Positions 36,798 through 46,288 of a stretch of 64,000 bases of DNA are shown one piece after another (position 1 is the first letter of the stretch; every line of letters starts with the position of its first letter). The DNA lies in assembly GCA_965224215.1 (NCBI GenBank), contig CBDCYS010000008.1, positions 178,012 to 242,011 of the forward strand, given 5' to 3'. Origin of the DNA: CBDCYS01 sp965224215 (GTDB lineage Bacteria > Acidobacteriota > Terriglobia > Bryobacterales > UBA6623). Below the pieces are notes generated by a model. That model did no database searches and had not been told where the DNA came from. It worked only from the letters and a program-made list of their open reading frames with translations. The position numbers were made by a program, and so were the translations under genes.

Positions 36798-37515
36798 AAT
36801 AGTGTCAATAGAACCAACGCGTTAGCGACCGAGCCCCCAGTTCACCCCCAGCCGGTCTGATAGCGTAAATATGCGGGGCAGGAATCTCGGAACCCCGAAG
36901 GCCGGACAAATACTAAAGGGGGCGAGCGATGAAACACTGGTGTCAGTACGCAAGAGTCGTCAACTATCTGGAACGCCTCGAAGCGGCCCAGCGGCAAAAT
37001 ACCCCAACCGCGCCTATCTTGTCTGGAGGGACGACGACGGCCCTTGGATGGTCGCCGGCCCGGACATCGACTGGTTCCGAGGCGACGGCCCTCCGCCCGA
37101 CATCGAAGGCCTAATCGTTTCCAGAGCCGTGCGCGTAAGGAAGCGGTTACCCCCCAACGCCCTATCCACCCGAGCGAAACTCAACAGAGCCCCGAACGCA
37201 AGAGAGGGGTCAGCAACTATCCAACCCAACAAAAACAAAGTCTCCGAAACTTCAGCCAAGCGGTCATGCCGCGCGAATCAATCCAACGGCAAGATAACTC
37301 GCGTTATGTCAGGTAAACCTTCATGCGCCGCCGCCCGGCTCAAACGGGCGGCTTATAAGAGCGCCGCTTCACCGGCCAGAAAAGCGAACAAAGGGCGTAC
37401 CGTTTTTCTGAAATCCGCTCAAATCCGCTCAAATCCGCTCGCTGTTCCCGGAGAAACAACAGAGCCGCGGGCGCCAGCCTGCGGTCAAGACCCCTGATCG
37501 CCGCCCATTGACGGG
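36798..37515. other. Region with a possible broken small gene and a 10-bp triplet repeat
   Basis: ATG 36929 begins MKHWCQYARVVNYLERLEAA; after a frame change near 36990 the other frame reads YPNRAYLVWRDDDGPWMVAG, which looks like real protein, but both frames soon lose sense. I treat it as a possible remnant only. AAATCCGCTC is repeated three times in tandem at 37411-37440. Confidence 0.35.
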
Positions 37516-38235
37516 CTAGCGGCTTTTGGAGCCGAGACGCTTTAGCAGGATGTTCCGAAACTCGATGGTCATGGGCGGCCCGCTGTGAAGCTGGAGCCCG
37601 ATGACGCCGCGCTCAATCCATTGGGTGTCCTCATAGTCGACGACCTCGGACGCCCGCTTGCCGTTGATCGAGAAATACATGCGACGCCCGCTTACGACGA
37701 CGTGGACATCGTTCCAGTCTCGCCGGCGAACGTTGCTGGAGGTCAAGGCTCCTTCGATCATGGTGAACTGTTTCGCTCCGTGGTTGTCGATGACCACACG
37801 GCTGCCGCGGGCGACGAGGTAGTCGCCCCGTGCCGCTCCGTGAAAATCCCATGACCCAAGCACCCGCGGGCCTATCCCAACGTGACCGAAGTCAGCGTGA
37901 TAGCCCTTCACGCGATGCGTAGACGACTCGCCCAGGAGGCCACGGATGTGAATGCCTGAGTTCCCGTCGGTCCGCAACCGGTAGCTGAGTTTCAGTTCGA
38001 AATCACTAAGGTCGTCTTTCCAGATGAGATCCGACCCCTTACCGTCGCTGCTTCCAACCAGAAGCCCGTCGCGTACCGGCCAGGCCGTCTGTCGCTCCGG
38101 CGGGATGACACGCCAGCCGTCGATGGTCTCGCCATCGAAAATGGGAGTAAAGGCAGCGTCGGCTGCCACTGCCGTTTGAAGGCTGAAACAAGAAATCAAT
38201 AGTGCGGCAACGGTCCTCAACCTGTCGAGCTTCAT
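37516..38235 (-). CDS. Secreted DUF1080 (3-keto-disaccharide hydrolase-type) protein
   Basis: A 239-residue exported protein. The signal peptide MKLDRLRTVAALLISCFSLQTAVAA is cut near AVAADA. The mature part is a DUF1080 jelly roll with the hallmark blocks FTPIFDGETIDGWRVI, FELKLSYRLRTDGNSGIHIR, WNDVHVVVSGRRMYFSINGK and GVIGLQLHSGPPMTIEFRNI. Some members of the family hydrolyse 3-keto-glycosides. It starts 9 bp after the ABC ATPase on the same strand and may be its downstream partner. The intact length is normal. Confidence 0.9.
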   Translation of the reverse strand: MKLDRLRTVAALLISCFSLQTAVAADAAFTPIFDGETIDGWRVIPPERQTAWPVRDGLLVGSSDGKGSDLIWKDDLSDFELKLSYRLRTDGNSGIHIRGLLGESSTHRVKGYHADFGHVGIGPRVLGSWDFHGAARGDYLVARGSRVVIDNHGAKQFTMIEGALTSSNVRRRDWNDVHVVVSGRRMYFSINGKRASEVVDYEDTQWIERGVIGLQLHSGPPMTIEFRNILLKRLGSKSR

Positions 38236-38244
38236 TTAGGGCCC

Positions 38245-39252
38245 CTACTCTGACCTCGAGCGACGGGCGTTCAAGCCATATTGCAAGAGGGTGACCTGTG
38301 CTTTTAGGTTGGCTACACCGGCGGTATAGCGCATGTCGCTCACCGCAAATTGAATGGCGTCTTCAAGCCAATCGTGAGCGCTGCCGTCGGCGTCGTGCGA
38401 AGCGACCGTGACAGTATACTCGCCCGGGCAGAGGTCGCAGTTGAAACGAAAGTTTAGCTCTATTTCGTCACCGCCAACACAGGGACCCAGGATGACTTTT
38501 TCCAGCTCAGTGTTCGTTCCATAAACCGTTACGCCGATCCGGCTCCGAACCAAGATACCAACAACTGGATCGCTGACCGCCTCCCTAAAACGGAGTTGAA
38601 CTTGGATAGCAACTTGCTCCCCGCTTTGAACCAGAGTTGTCGACTCGCTTGCGGAGTTTAGAATTTGTAAAGCGACGATTTCAGCTCGCTGGTCACCGTG
38701 GCGCGCGGAGGGCGCCAGATCAGCGGCGGAGGGCGAACGCCTCAGTAAGTCCTGAACGAGGTGTCGATAATTCTGGAGCACCAGACGGGGATCGCCTCGC
38801 TCGATCACTCGCCCCCGGTCAAGCACGACGACCTCGTCGCAATGGCGTTCCAGGAGTGTAAGGTCGTGCGAGGCCAGCAGAATGATCGCGCCCTTTCTCC
38901 GCAATTGGTGAAAAGCCGCCAGGGCTTTGGATTGGTATGCCGGGTCGGTGAGGGCGAACGATTCGCCGACAATAAGCAGGCTGGGATCTTGTTCCAAAGC
39001 TGAATCGATTGAGGCTCGAACCTCGCTCGGGCTGCCGGAGCGAAAGCTATCCCCTGCAGCCGCCCAACTTGTGGGTCCGCGGACCTCGCCGATGTCGGCC
39101 TTGATCAGGCCCGCGGCAAGCTCGAGAAGCAGCGACTTACCGGCCCCGTTTGGCCCGGTAAGACCGACGATGATCCCGTCCGTGAAAGACAGCTTGATCT
39201 CGAGGTGTAGATCACCTTGCCGGTACTGTACATCGCGAAATTCAAGTGGCAT
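38245..39252 (-). CDS. Orphan ABC ATPase with Wzt-like C-terminal domain and degenerate ATP site
   Basis: The N-terminal part is a nucleotide-binding domain: Walker A GLTGPNGAGKSLLLELAAG and H-loop LLASHDL are present. Only about 30 residues separate Walker A from the signature region, where about 90 are usual, so most of the Q-loop/helical subdomain is missing. The signature is reduced to FRSGSPSEV and the Walker B Asp is Gly (LLIVGES), with the Glu kept. Residues about 200-335 resemble the Wzt C-terminal beta-sandwich that binds O-antigen ends (VQSGEQVAIQVQLRFREAV, YGTNTELEKVILG). No Wzm-like permease is near. ATG 39252 (MPLEFRD) fits the domain start. It is probably a regulator or a failing transporter ATPase. 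Confidence 0.68.
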   Translation of the reverse strand: MPLEFRDVQYRQGDLHLEIKLSFTDGIIVGLTGPNGAGKSLLLELAAGLIKADIGEVRGPTSWAAAGDSFRSGSPSEVRASIDSALEQDPSLLIVGESFALTDPAYQSKALAAFHQLRRKGAIILLASHDLTLLERHCDEVVVLDRGRVIERGDPRLVLQNYRHLVQDLLRRSPSAADLAPSARHGDQRAEIVALQILNSASESTTLVQSGEQVAIQVQLRFREAVSDPVVGILVRSRIGVTVYGTNTELEKVILGPCVGGDEIELNFRFNCDLCPGEYTVTVASHDADGSAHDWLEDAIQFAVSDMRYTAGVANLKAQVTLLQYGLNARRSRSE

Positions 39253-39402
39253 GGATGGTGAGGATTCCACATTCTACCGCAGGGGTCAAGAGTTGTTATT
39301 GATACGAAATGCGCTTGCGATTTCTCCTCGCCGCTTTGCGCCCCTTGATCCGCGAGGCCATATGCGCGAGAATTTGGCTTTCGTGCGGGTGGGAGGAATC
39401 TG

Positions 39403-40875
39403 GTGGCAGCAGCAGAAAGTTACGTGGCTTTTGACCTGGGCGCGGAGAGTGGCCGCGCGATTCTGGGAACGCTGAAAGACGACCGCTTGCGTTTAGAGGA
39501 GCTGCATCGCTTTTCGAACTCTGGCGTTCGTGTGTTGGGCAGCTTGCATTGGGATCCGTTGCGGCTGTTCGATGAAATGAAGGTGGGCCTGCGAGCGGCC
39601 GCTGCCCACATGCCTGTCTCGCTCGGGGTCGACACTTGGGGTGTGGACTATGCCCTGCTTGACCGCAACGGTGTGCTGGTCGGCAATCCCTATCACTACC
39701 GCGATTCGCGCACGAACGGAGTGATGGAACGGGTGATGGAAATCGTCCCTCGGGAGGAGATCTTTGAACACACCGGGCTGCAGTTCATGCAGCTCAACAC
39801 TCTGTTTCAGCTCTACACGATGAGAGGGTCGCCCGCGCTGGAGGCGGCACATACGTTTCTGATGATGCCGGACCTTTTCAATTACTGGTTCAGCGGGGTC
39901 AAGGCTTGCGAGTTCAGCGATGCGTCGACGACGCAGTTTCATGATCCGCGCAAGAAGGATTGGGCGACTGAGCTACTCTCCAAGTTAGGGCTGCCAGTGG
40001 ATATTTTTCCCGGGTTGATTCAGCCTGGCACAAAGGTTGGTGGTCTGGTTCAAAGTGTTGCCGAGGATTGTGGTGTTGGGGCGATGTCGGTCGTGGCTCC
40101 GGCCTCGCACGACACCGGATCGGCCGTGGCGGCCGTTCCCGCAAGCCAGGGTGACTGGGCTTTCTTGAGTTCCGGGACCTGGTCGCTGCTGGGCGCGGAA
40201 ACGCAGCAGCCATTTGTTACGCGGACAGTGCTGGATCGCAATTTTACCAACGAAGGCGGTGTTTGGGGTACTACTCGTTTACTCAAAAACATTTGCGGAC
40301 TGTGGCTGCTCGAAGAATGCCGGCGTGAATGGGCGCTCCAAGGAACCGAAACTACCTACGGCAAATTGGTTGCCGCAGCGGAAGAAACGGTGGCCTTTCG
40401 GTCGGTCATCAACGTAAACGATCCTGGATTTGTCACGCCACGGGGCATGACTCAACGGATTGCCGATCACTGCGTTGCGTCGGGCCAGCCCGCGCCAGAG
40501 ACGCTCGGTCAGTTCGCTCGCTGTATCTTTGAGAGCCTGGCATTGATGTACCGCTTGGTGGTTGACGACTTGGAGGCAATCACTGGACATCGAGCGCAAA
40601 CGCTTCATGTTGTCGGCGGGGGCTCGAAGAACGAAGTGCTCTGCCAGTACACAGCGGATGCGGTTGGCGTGCCGGTCGTGGCGGGCCCGGTCGAAGCAAC
40701 GACGATTGGAAACGTCCTTTTGCAGGCGATGGCGATGGGCCGTATCTCGACTGGTGTCGAAGCACGCGAGGTTGTGCGGCGGTCGTTTGATTCCAAGATT
40801 TACGAGCCACGCTTGAGAACATCAGGGTGGGAAGAAGCGGCACAGAGACTGCGAGAGGCAGCTCGTGGAGCTTGA
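39403..40875 (+). CDS. rhaB: Rhamnulokinase
   Basis: A FGGY-family sugar kinase of 490 residues that phosphorylates L-rhamnulose. Phosphate-1 region FDLGAESGRAILG, substrate region SLGVDTWGVDYALLDRNGVL, phosphate-2 region FLSSGTWSLLGAE and adenosine motif LHVVGGGSKNEVLCQYTADA are all present and match RhaB best. The start is GTG 39403 with GGGAGG eight bases upstream. Rhamnose isomerase and aldolase genes are not in the window. Confidence 0.92.
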   Translation: MAAAESYVAFDLGAESGRAILGTLKDDRLRLEELHRFSNSGVRVLGSLHWDPLRLFDEMKVGLRAAAAHMPVSLGVDTWGVDYALLDRNGVLVGNPYHYRDSRTNGVMERVMEIVPREEIFEHTGLQFMQLNTLFQLYTMRGSPALEAAHTFLMMPDLFNYWFSGVKACEFSDASTTQFHDPRKKDWATELLSKLGLPVDIFPGLIQPGTKVGGLVQSVAEDCGVGAMSVVAPASHDTGSAVAAVPASQGDWAFLSSGTWSLLGAETQQPFVTRTVLDRNFTNEGGVWGTTRLLKNICGLWLLEECRREWALQGTETTYGKLVAAAEETVAFRSVINVNDPGFVTPRGMTQRIADHCVASGQPAPETLGQFARCIFESLALMYRLVVDDLEAITGHRAQTLHVVGGGSKNEVLCQYTADAVGVPVVAGPVEATTIGNVLLQAMAMGRISTGVEAREVVRRSFDSKIYEPRLRTSGWEEAAQRLREAARGA

Positions 40876-40933
40876 TCACGCCCGCGCAGTTCGTTCGCTA
40901 TCCTTTCTCCGGCCTTGTCGAGCTGATCTATAA

Positions 40934-42595
40934 TTGCGACTGTGGTTGGAGCAAGGGCGATCGACTCGGCCTGGCGCCAGGCAGTCGCTGATTCCGGCGC
41001 GGCAACATCAGCGAATCCAGTCCACCTATTCTGACAACATTTTGAATCTCGAACTCGAAATCTTCCGCAACCTCTTCGTCTCGATCGCCGAAGAAATGGG
41101 GATCGTGCTGCGACGGACGTCCTTTTCGCCAAATATCAAAGAGCGGCGCGACTACTCCTGCGCGGTCTATGACGAGCACGCCGAGACGATCGCGATGGGT
41201 GATCACATGCCGGCGCACTTGGGCGCGATGCCCTATTCCGTGACGGAGGCACTGAAGGCTCACTCGCTCGATCCAGGCGACTTGGTGCTCCTCAACGACC
41301 CGTTTCGAGGTGGCACTCATCTGCCAGATATCACCTCGGTCTCGGCTGTTTTCGCCGAGAATCAATCGCGTCCGGCCTATTACCTGGCGACGCGAGCCCA
41401 TCACTCCGATGTCGGGGGGATGATGCCGGGCTCGATGCCGCTCGCAACCGAGATCTTCCAGGAAGGGCTGCGCATTCCGCCCGTCAAGCTGATCCGCAAC
41501 AACGAGATGAACGAGGACATTCTGGAGCTGATTCTCGCCAACGTCCGCACGCCTCAGGAGCGCCGCGGCGATCTTGGCGCGCAGATTGCCGCTCATCGCG
41601 TGGGCGAGCGCCGCCTGCTGGATGCGTCGAGTAAGTATGGCGCAGAAGCAATCGCGATGCAGATGGCCGAGCTGAAAGACTACTCCGAGCGAATGATGAG
41701 TGCGCGGATCGGCGAGATCCCTGATGGCGACTACGAGTTCGAAGACTTTCTTGACAACGACGGTTTCTCGGCCGACCCGATTCGCATCCACTGTCGGCTC
41801 ACGGTCAGTGGCGGGGAGGCGACGGTAGATTACAGCGGCTCAGCTCCTCAAGTACGCGGCGGTGTCAATGCCAATCTCCCAGTCACCACGGCCTCGACTA
41901 TGTTCTGTTTCCGGTGCCTCATCGAGGACGACATACCTTTCAACGCGGGCATGATGCGTCCGGTCGAAATCGTGACTCGGTTGGGTTCGGTTGTCGACGC
42001 GCGGATGCCGGCAAGCGTAGCGGGAGGCAACGTCGAAACGTCGCAGCGCATAGCCGATGTATTGCTCGGTGCCCTGCAGAAAGCGCTGCCCGGTCAAATT
42101 CCGGCAGCCAGTTCGGGGACAATGAACAACTTAACCTTGGGCGGGACAGACCCACGGTCGGGCAGGCCTTTCGCCTACTACGAAACGATCGCAGGCGCAA
42201 TGGGGGCGCGTCCAGACGCCGATGGCGTCGACGCAACCCATACAAACATGACGAATAGCCTCAATACACCGGTCGAAGCGATGGAGCATCTGTTGCCGTT
42301 ACGGATGCGACGCTACGCTGTCCGCCGCGGCTCGGGCGGCGAGGGAATCCACCGTGGCGGTGATGGAGTCATTCGTGAATTCGAGTTGCTGACCGACACC
42401 GATATTGCTATTCTCTCGGAGCGCCGTGAGCGGGGCCCCTATGGTCTTGAAGGAGGTGAGTCCGGCGATCCGGGACGCAACCTCCTGAATGGTCGGCTGA
42501 TTTCCGGCAAAGGCCATTCCCGGGCGAAGCTTGGCGACACGTTGAGCATCGAGACTCCCGGGGCAGGCGGCTACGGCAAAAAGGCGTCCGCTTGA
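40934..42595 (+). CDS. hyuB: Hydantoinase B / 5-oxoprolinase-family subunit
   Basis: A 553-residue HyuB-type subunit of ATP-dependent hydantoinase or acetone-carboxylase-like enzymes. Conserved blocks include EMGIVLRRTSFSPNIKERRDYSCAV, GDHMPAHLGAMPYSV, DPFRGGTHLPDI, THHSDVGG-like RAHHSDVGGMMPGS, and the C-terminal GDGVIREFELL. HyuA, the usual ATPase partner, is not adjacent, so the complex must be made elsewhere or the partner is unlinked. The first 35 residues look unlike the family; a start nearer 41040 (NILNLELEIFRNL) is likely. Confidence 0.88.
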   Translation: MRLWLEQGRSTRPGARQSLIPARQHQRIQSTYSDNILNLELEIFRNLFVSIAEEMGIVLRRTSFSPNIKERRDYSCAVYDEHAETIAMGDHMPAHLGAMPYSVTEALKAHSLDPGDLVLLNDPFRGGTHLPDITSVSAVFAENQSRPAYYLATRAHHSDVGGMMPGSMPLATEIFQEGLRIPPVKLIRNNEMNEDILELILANVRTPQERRGDLGAQIAAHRVGERRLLDASSKYGAEAIAMQMAELKDYSERMMSARIGEIPDGDYEFEDFLDNDGFSADPIRIHCRLTVSGGEATVDYSGSAPQVRGGVNANLPVTTASTMFCFRCLIEDDIPFNAGMMRPVEIVTRLGSVVDARMPASVAGGNVETSQRIADVLLGALQKALPGQIPAASSGTMNNLTLGGTDPRSGRPFAYYETIAGAMGARPDADGVDATHTNMTNSLNTPVEAMEHLLPLRMRRYAVRRGSGGEGIHRGGDGVIREFELLTDTDIAILSERRERGPYGLEGGESGDPGRNLLNGRLISGKGHSRAKLGDTLSIETPGAGGYGKKASA

Positions 42596-42731
42596 TAGGT
42601 CTTGCTGTCGCTCCGCGCAAAGCGGGCCCTGTGACTAAGATGGTCCGGGTTGAATCCAAGACGGAGCGTTATCACGCAAGCCTCTCTTCTAGATTGATCC
42701 ATGTGTTGCAGAGCGTGACACACAAATGTCG

Positions 42732-42759
42732 TTGAGCCGTTCTTCTTTCTAGTCATAAG
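42732..42759 (+). promoter_or_regulatory. Possible sigma70-type promoter of a small RNA
   Basis: TTGAGC (42732-42737), 16 bp, CATAAG (42754-42759). Each hexamer keeps four of six consensus bases. It lies just upstream of the predicted structured RNA. Confidence 0.3.
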
Positions 42760-42765
42760 TAGTTT

Positions 42766-42933
42766 TCCCAATGGAGGGCGGTACTTACGGGAGTATGTTG
42801 GTCATGGAACGTCTGTTGGCTGGGAGTAGCGGATACTGCTGCCTTGTCAAGGCGTGTGTTCCAACGTGAGCAGAGAAATACACTCCTCTTTCCTCAACCC
42901 AAACAAGGGCCTCTCTCAGCCCTTGCCTTTTTT
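42766..42933 (+). ncRNA. Candidate structured RNA with intrinsic terminator
   Basis: In the 418-bp gap after hyuB there is no open frame, but nested pairing is seen by eye: GGGAGTAT (42789-42796) with ATACACTCC (42878-42886, two-base bulge), TGGAAC (42805-42810) with GTTCCA (42858-42863), an inner hairpin AGTAG/CTGCT (42825-42840) and GCCTT-GTC-AAGGC (42841-42853). The end is a terminator. The length of about 168 nt and rod-like shape recall 6S RNA, but I see no conserved 6S sequence, so the class is open. Confidence 0.4.
42904..42933 (+). terminator. Rho-independent terminator
   Basis: CAAGGGC (42904-42910), 8-base loop, GCCCTTG (42919-42925), then CCTTTTTT (42926-42933). It lies 309 bp after hyuB, so it more likely ends the predicted small RNA than hyuB. 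Confidence 0.75.
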
Positions 42934-43013
42934 CTAGCTCTGATAGCCATTGTGGCTGGGTCTTGCGTTCGGTCGCCTGGCCATGAGCCAGATTAAAGTT
43001 TAATTCGGCGATT

Positions 43014-44044
43014 TCTGGTTATCCACTTTACTCTAGTTGGTGGGCTGGGGCTTGGTGATAATGTCTCGATAGGTCAAGGCCTTACGGAGAACCAACTGTT
43101 CGACGAGTCGGTGGAAGATCTTGCCTACGTGGCGGGACTTTCGACGGTTGAAGCGAAAGGTGAATTCATCGAGGTAGCCTTGCAGATGCACTTTACTCAC
43201 CTTCCCTTGGTGCGTCGCTACCAACCAGCGCTTGAGCAGCGAGGCAACCAGGTGGACATGCGCGAATTCCTCGGCGGCTATCTGCGAGTCTCCCGCTGTG
43301 TGGGTGACCCGATAGCGATAGCCGGCTTTCTTCAAGCCCCGGTAACCCCTCCAGCCGTCGCTATGGACCAGACTGCCTGACGCCACACAGTCGGTCACAA
43401 AACCCACCAGACTCGGTCCCGATGCGTCGGGGGACATGACGCAGACGAATTCGCCCCATTTTGCGGCCCTGCAGTTCCACCGCAACCACAACCAAGGCTT
43501 TGCCCACCAGCTCTCGCCCGCGAACGTGCTTCTCCTTGCCGCCCAAGTAAGTCTCGTCGACTTCGACACTTCCGTCCAGCCGTTCCCGACCCAGCCGAAC
43601 CATCCGCCTGCCGCAACTTCTGCAACATCAGCCAGGCGGTCTGATAGCTGCCCAGACCGAGTTCACGCTGCAAACCCTTGGCGCTCAGCCCTGTTTTCTG
43701 AGTGCAGGCCAGCCACATGGCCAGAAACCAACTCCGCAGCGGCACCCGCGAGTTGTGCAGGATGGTTCCCGCCGTGGGAGAGGTCTGGCGTCGGCACCCG
43801 CTACAGCACATCGTGCCTCGTCGGGTCGTCCAACCCTTCGTGGCCGAGCAGTTCGGACAAACGAACCCCGCTGGCCAGCGGACACCGAGCAGATACTCGC
43901 AGCAAGCTTGCTCGCTGGCAAACCGTTCAGTGAACTCCACCAGATGTTTTGGAAAATCGTCGCTCAACAGACTCGGTCTTCGCCGCCAACAGCGCGAGTC
44001 CAAGGATAGCTTGATTCATCACTAGAGTAAAGTGGATAACCAGA
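43014..44044 (-). mobile_element. Second type of IS1595-family element, decayed (1031 bp)
   Basis: The ends are the inverted repeat TCTGGTTATCCACTTTACTC on both sides. Direct repeats TTCGGCGATT flank it at 43004-43013 and 44045-44054; the family norm is 8 bp, so two bases may match by chance. The right copy reaches the TAA stop (44053-44055) of the sugar transferase, so the element landed at that gene's end without harming it. Confidence 0.9.
43033..44003 (-). pseudogene. IS1595-family transposase with two frameshifts
   Basis: The family order is visible across three frames: zinc ribbon CPNCSATKGWTTRRGTMCCSGC and GLQRELGLGSYQTAW in the first, then from about 43600 VEVDETYLGGKEKHVRGREL in a second, then from about 43440 VHSDGWRGYRGLKK, LKRWLVATHQGKVS and YLDEFTFRFNRRKS in a third. 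It is related to, but clearly different from, the transposase at 35809-36771. It cannot be made without two frame changes, so this element depends on others to move. Confidence 0.9.
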
Positions 44045-44052
44045 TTCGGCGA

Positions 44053-45468
44053 TTAACTTGCGCCTCGACCGGCCACTACCCTCGGAATCGTCTGGAGGAT
44101 GATCTTCAGATCGAGCCAAAGAGACCAACTGTCAATGTATTCGAGATCCAGCCTCATCCAGGTGTCGAATCCGATTGCATCTCGCCCCTTGATCGCCCAA
44201 AGGCAGGTTAGACCCGGGCGCATACGCAGCCTGCGTCTCTGCCATGTCTCGTATAGATCAATTTCAGAAGGAACCGCCGGCCTCGGGCCGACCAGTGACA
44301 TGTCGCCACGGAGGACGTTCCAGAGCTGTGGCCACTCGTCTATCGAGAAGCGCCGCAAGTAGCGACCAATCGCAGTCAGGCGAGGGTCGTTTGAGATCTT
44401 GAAGACGGGTCCGTCCTTTTCGTTGAGGTGCTCGAGGTCAGTCCTCAGAGCTTCGGCGTTCTCGACCATGGACCGGAACTTGTAGAAGGCGAAGCGTCGG
44501 CCGTTGAGTCCGCAGCGCTCTTGCCGAAAAATGACTGGTCCGGTGGAGGTGAGCCGCACTAGCGCCGCCAATACACTCATCGGAATAGCCAGCACCAGGA
44601 GTGCCGCGCCGGAAGCCAACACGTCGATAATTCTCTTCACGAACAGGCGCAGCTCATCGTGCGGCGTCGTCGAGAACGTAAGCAAAGGAATGTCTCCGAA
44701 CGCTTCCAAGTAAAGCCGGCTGTTCACATGCGGGAACAGATCCATCACAACCCGAGTCTTGACGCCCTCTTCGTCGCAAAGCAGAAAGATTTCCTCTAGC
44801 CCGGCGAGATCTCCTCCCTTCACGGTAAAGATAATCTCGTCAATCACTTGCCTCCGCAGCATCGCAGGCAGCTCCGACAGCGCCTTCACCGGGTACACTC
44901 CGCTGAGCCTGATCTGCCGATCAGCCGAACATGACGGATCGACGAACGCCAGCAACCTTGTCCCGTAGTCGCTCGCCTGTTCGAGGCGCCGACCCATCTC
45001 GATCGCCCGCTCTCCCGATCCAACTACGATGTAGAACACCTCCGCGCCAAACTGCCGCCGGATATAGCCGCGCACGCGCCCGGCAAGTAGGCGGTAAAGC
45101 AGTAACATCGCCAGACTGTAGGCGGCGAACAACCCTATAAAAGCACGGCTCAGATCGAGCCGCAGGAGAAACTGAAAGGTGACCAATCCGATCGTGCCAA
45201 ATAGGACCTGGAGAAACGTGTCGTAGACCGCCGCTCGGCTATCTTGCCCGTAAAATCGGCGGTACGCCCCGATCCAGCTTCCGATCCCGACCCAAAACAG
45301 AAGCGTGGCACCCAGTAGTAGTGCCTTCATCGGAGCAATGATGAAAAAGACTCGATCGAGAGGCAGTGCAAGCCGTGTCTGATAAGCGGCCTCAAACGCG
45401 CAGAGGGTCAGGAGGACATCGGCGACCGCGAACAGGATCGCGGCCTTTTGTTTGTGGCGATCGAACAC
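44053..45468 (-). CDS. Polyprenyl-phosphate sugar-phosphate transferase (WcaJ/WbaP-like)
   Basis: A 471-residue membrane enzyme that starts exopolysaccharide or O-antigen repeat units by moving a hexose-1-phosphate onto undecaprenyl phosphate. Four to five N-terminal helices are followed by a Rossmann-like CoA-binding-type domain (YIVVGSGERAIEMGRRLEQ), one helix near 290 and the catalytic domain with FYKFRSMVENAE, FSIDEWPQLWNVLRGDMSLVG and RPGLTCLWAIKGRD. Length and motifs are complete. No glycosyltransferase cluster lies beside it. The stop codon overlaps the target duplication of the IS at 43014-44044. Confidence 0.92.
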   Translation of the reverse strand: MFDRHKQKAAILFAVADVLLTLCAFEAAYQTRLALPLDRVFFIIAPMKALLLGATLLFWVGIGSWIGAYRRFYGQDSRAAVYDTFLQVLFGTIGLVTFQFLLRLDLSRAFIGLFAAYSLAMLLLYRLLAGRVRGYIRRQFGAEVFYIVVGSGERAIEMGRRLEQASDYGTRLLAFVDPSCSADRQIRLSGVYPVKALSELPAMLRRQVIDEIIFTVKGGDLAGLEEIFLLCDEEGVKTRVVMDLFPHVNSRLYLEAFGDIPLLTFSTTPHDELRLFVKRIIDVLASGAALLVLAIPMSVLAALVRLTSTGPVIFRQERCGLNGRRFAFYKFRSMVENAEALRTDLEHLNEKDGPVFKISNDPRLTAIGRYLRRFSIDEWPQLWNVLRGDMSLVGPRPAVPSEIDLYETWQRRRLRMRPGLTCLWAIKGRDAIGFDTWMRLDLEYIDSWSLWLDLKIILQTIPRVVAGRGAS

Positions 45469-45814
45469 GACTTACGAGTTTCTTATTCTGTGGCGAGTCA
45501 AGGAGAAGTCCCTTGAAATCAGAATTAGAGGATATCAAAGGCATGAGCCTTCCAGTCGGCCCGTCATGAAGATCGCGTCTACCAGGGACCACGCGGCAAT
45601 ATAGGCGAGGCCTTAGCACAACAAGTCGCAGTCTCGGGCGTTGAGTCCAATCGTGCGAATCCAGTTGGAGTTTCGATAGGCCCGGTTTCTTGTCCACGCG
45701 TTTGTCCTGGCGGTACTCGAAGGCCTGTTCCTTCGTGAGCCGTGAACCGTGAGTCGTTAGAGTAGCGCCTGCATCCGGCTCCTACCCGGTCGTGAAAACC
45801 TCAAGATCGCCGAA
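45469..45814. other. Intergenic region
   Basis: About 346 bp upstream of the sugar transferase. I see no gene, repeat or clear promoter. Confidence 0.4.
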
Positions 45815-45883
45815 GTGGGTGGTCGACCTCTGCAATTCCTTCCGGCTTCGACCGATAGAGATATAGGGGACACTCTCGAACTG

Positions 45884-46288
45884 ATGGCAAGTCAAGTAAC
45901 GAATCAGGCAGGCTTTACAGTGGTCGAAGGCGGTCGAATACCGCTCTCTACGCGGCAGCGGCATGCAATTTCTCTGTTCGCCGACGTGCTGCGGGGTCTC
46001 ACCGACGAGCAGGTCAACTCACTTGTTGAGCTGATCGACGAGTTCCGAAATGATGGCTATTTGGAGCGGGTTCAGTCGCACGAAATTCCGACGGTCAAGA
46101 TCCTGGCCGAAGTGATCAATGGCTGGGAATTGGAGGGGAACTACGAGTTTGCACAGGCTTGGGCAAGCACGCTCGTGGCGCGGCAAGATGGCTTTGACTG
46201 GTCCGACTGTACGCCGTGGGAAAAGGCGGAACATCGCAAGAGGGTCGGGTCGGAGTTGCAGCGGCGGGGCGTGCCGCGGTCAGGCTGA
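45884..46288 (+). CDS. Hypothetical protein
   Basis: A soluble protein of about 134 residues that I do not recognise. ATG 45884 (MASQVTNQAGFTVVEGG) is preferred, but the frame is open from 45815. It is rich in helix-forming sequence (LFADVLRGLTDEQVNSLVELIDEF and later ILAEVINGWELEGNYEFAQAWA), without membrane segments or a Cys motif. It stands alone between the sugar transferase and yqgE, both on the other strand. Confidence 0.45.
   Translation: MASQVTNQAGFTVVEGGRIPLSTRQRHAISLFADVLRGLTDEQVNSLVELIDEFRNDGYLERVQSHEIPTVKILAEVINGWELEGNYEFAQAWASTLVARQDGFDWSDCTPWEKAEHRKRVGSELQRRGVPRSG

Noticed and set aside
37411..37440. Three AAATCCGCTC units as a regulator-binding array
   Set aside because: Too few and not near a promoter; simple slippage is enough.
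36871..37497. 208-codon frame
   Set aside because: Only a short stretch (YPNRAYLVWRDDDGPWMVAG) looks like protein, and that fits better a broken small gene starting at 36929; the rest is low-complexity Arg/Ala/Lys.
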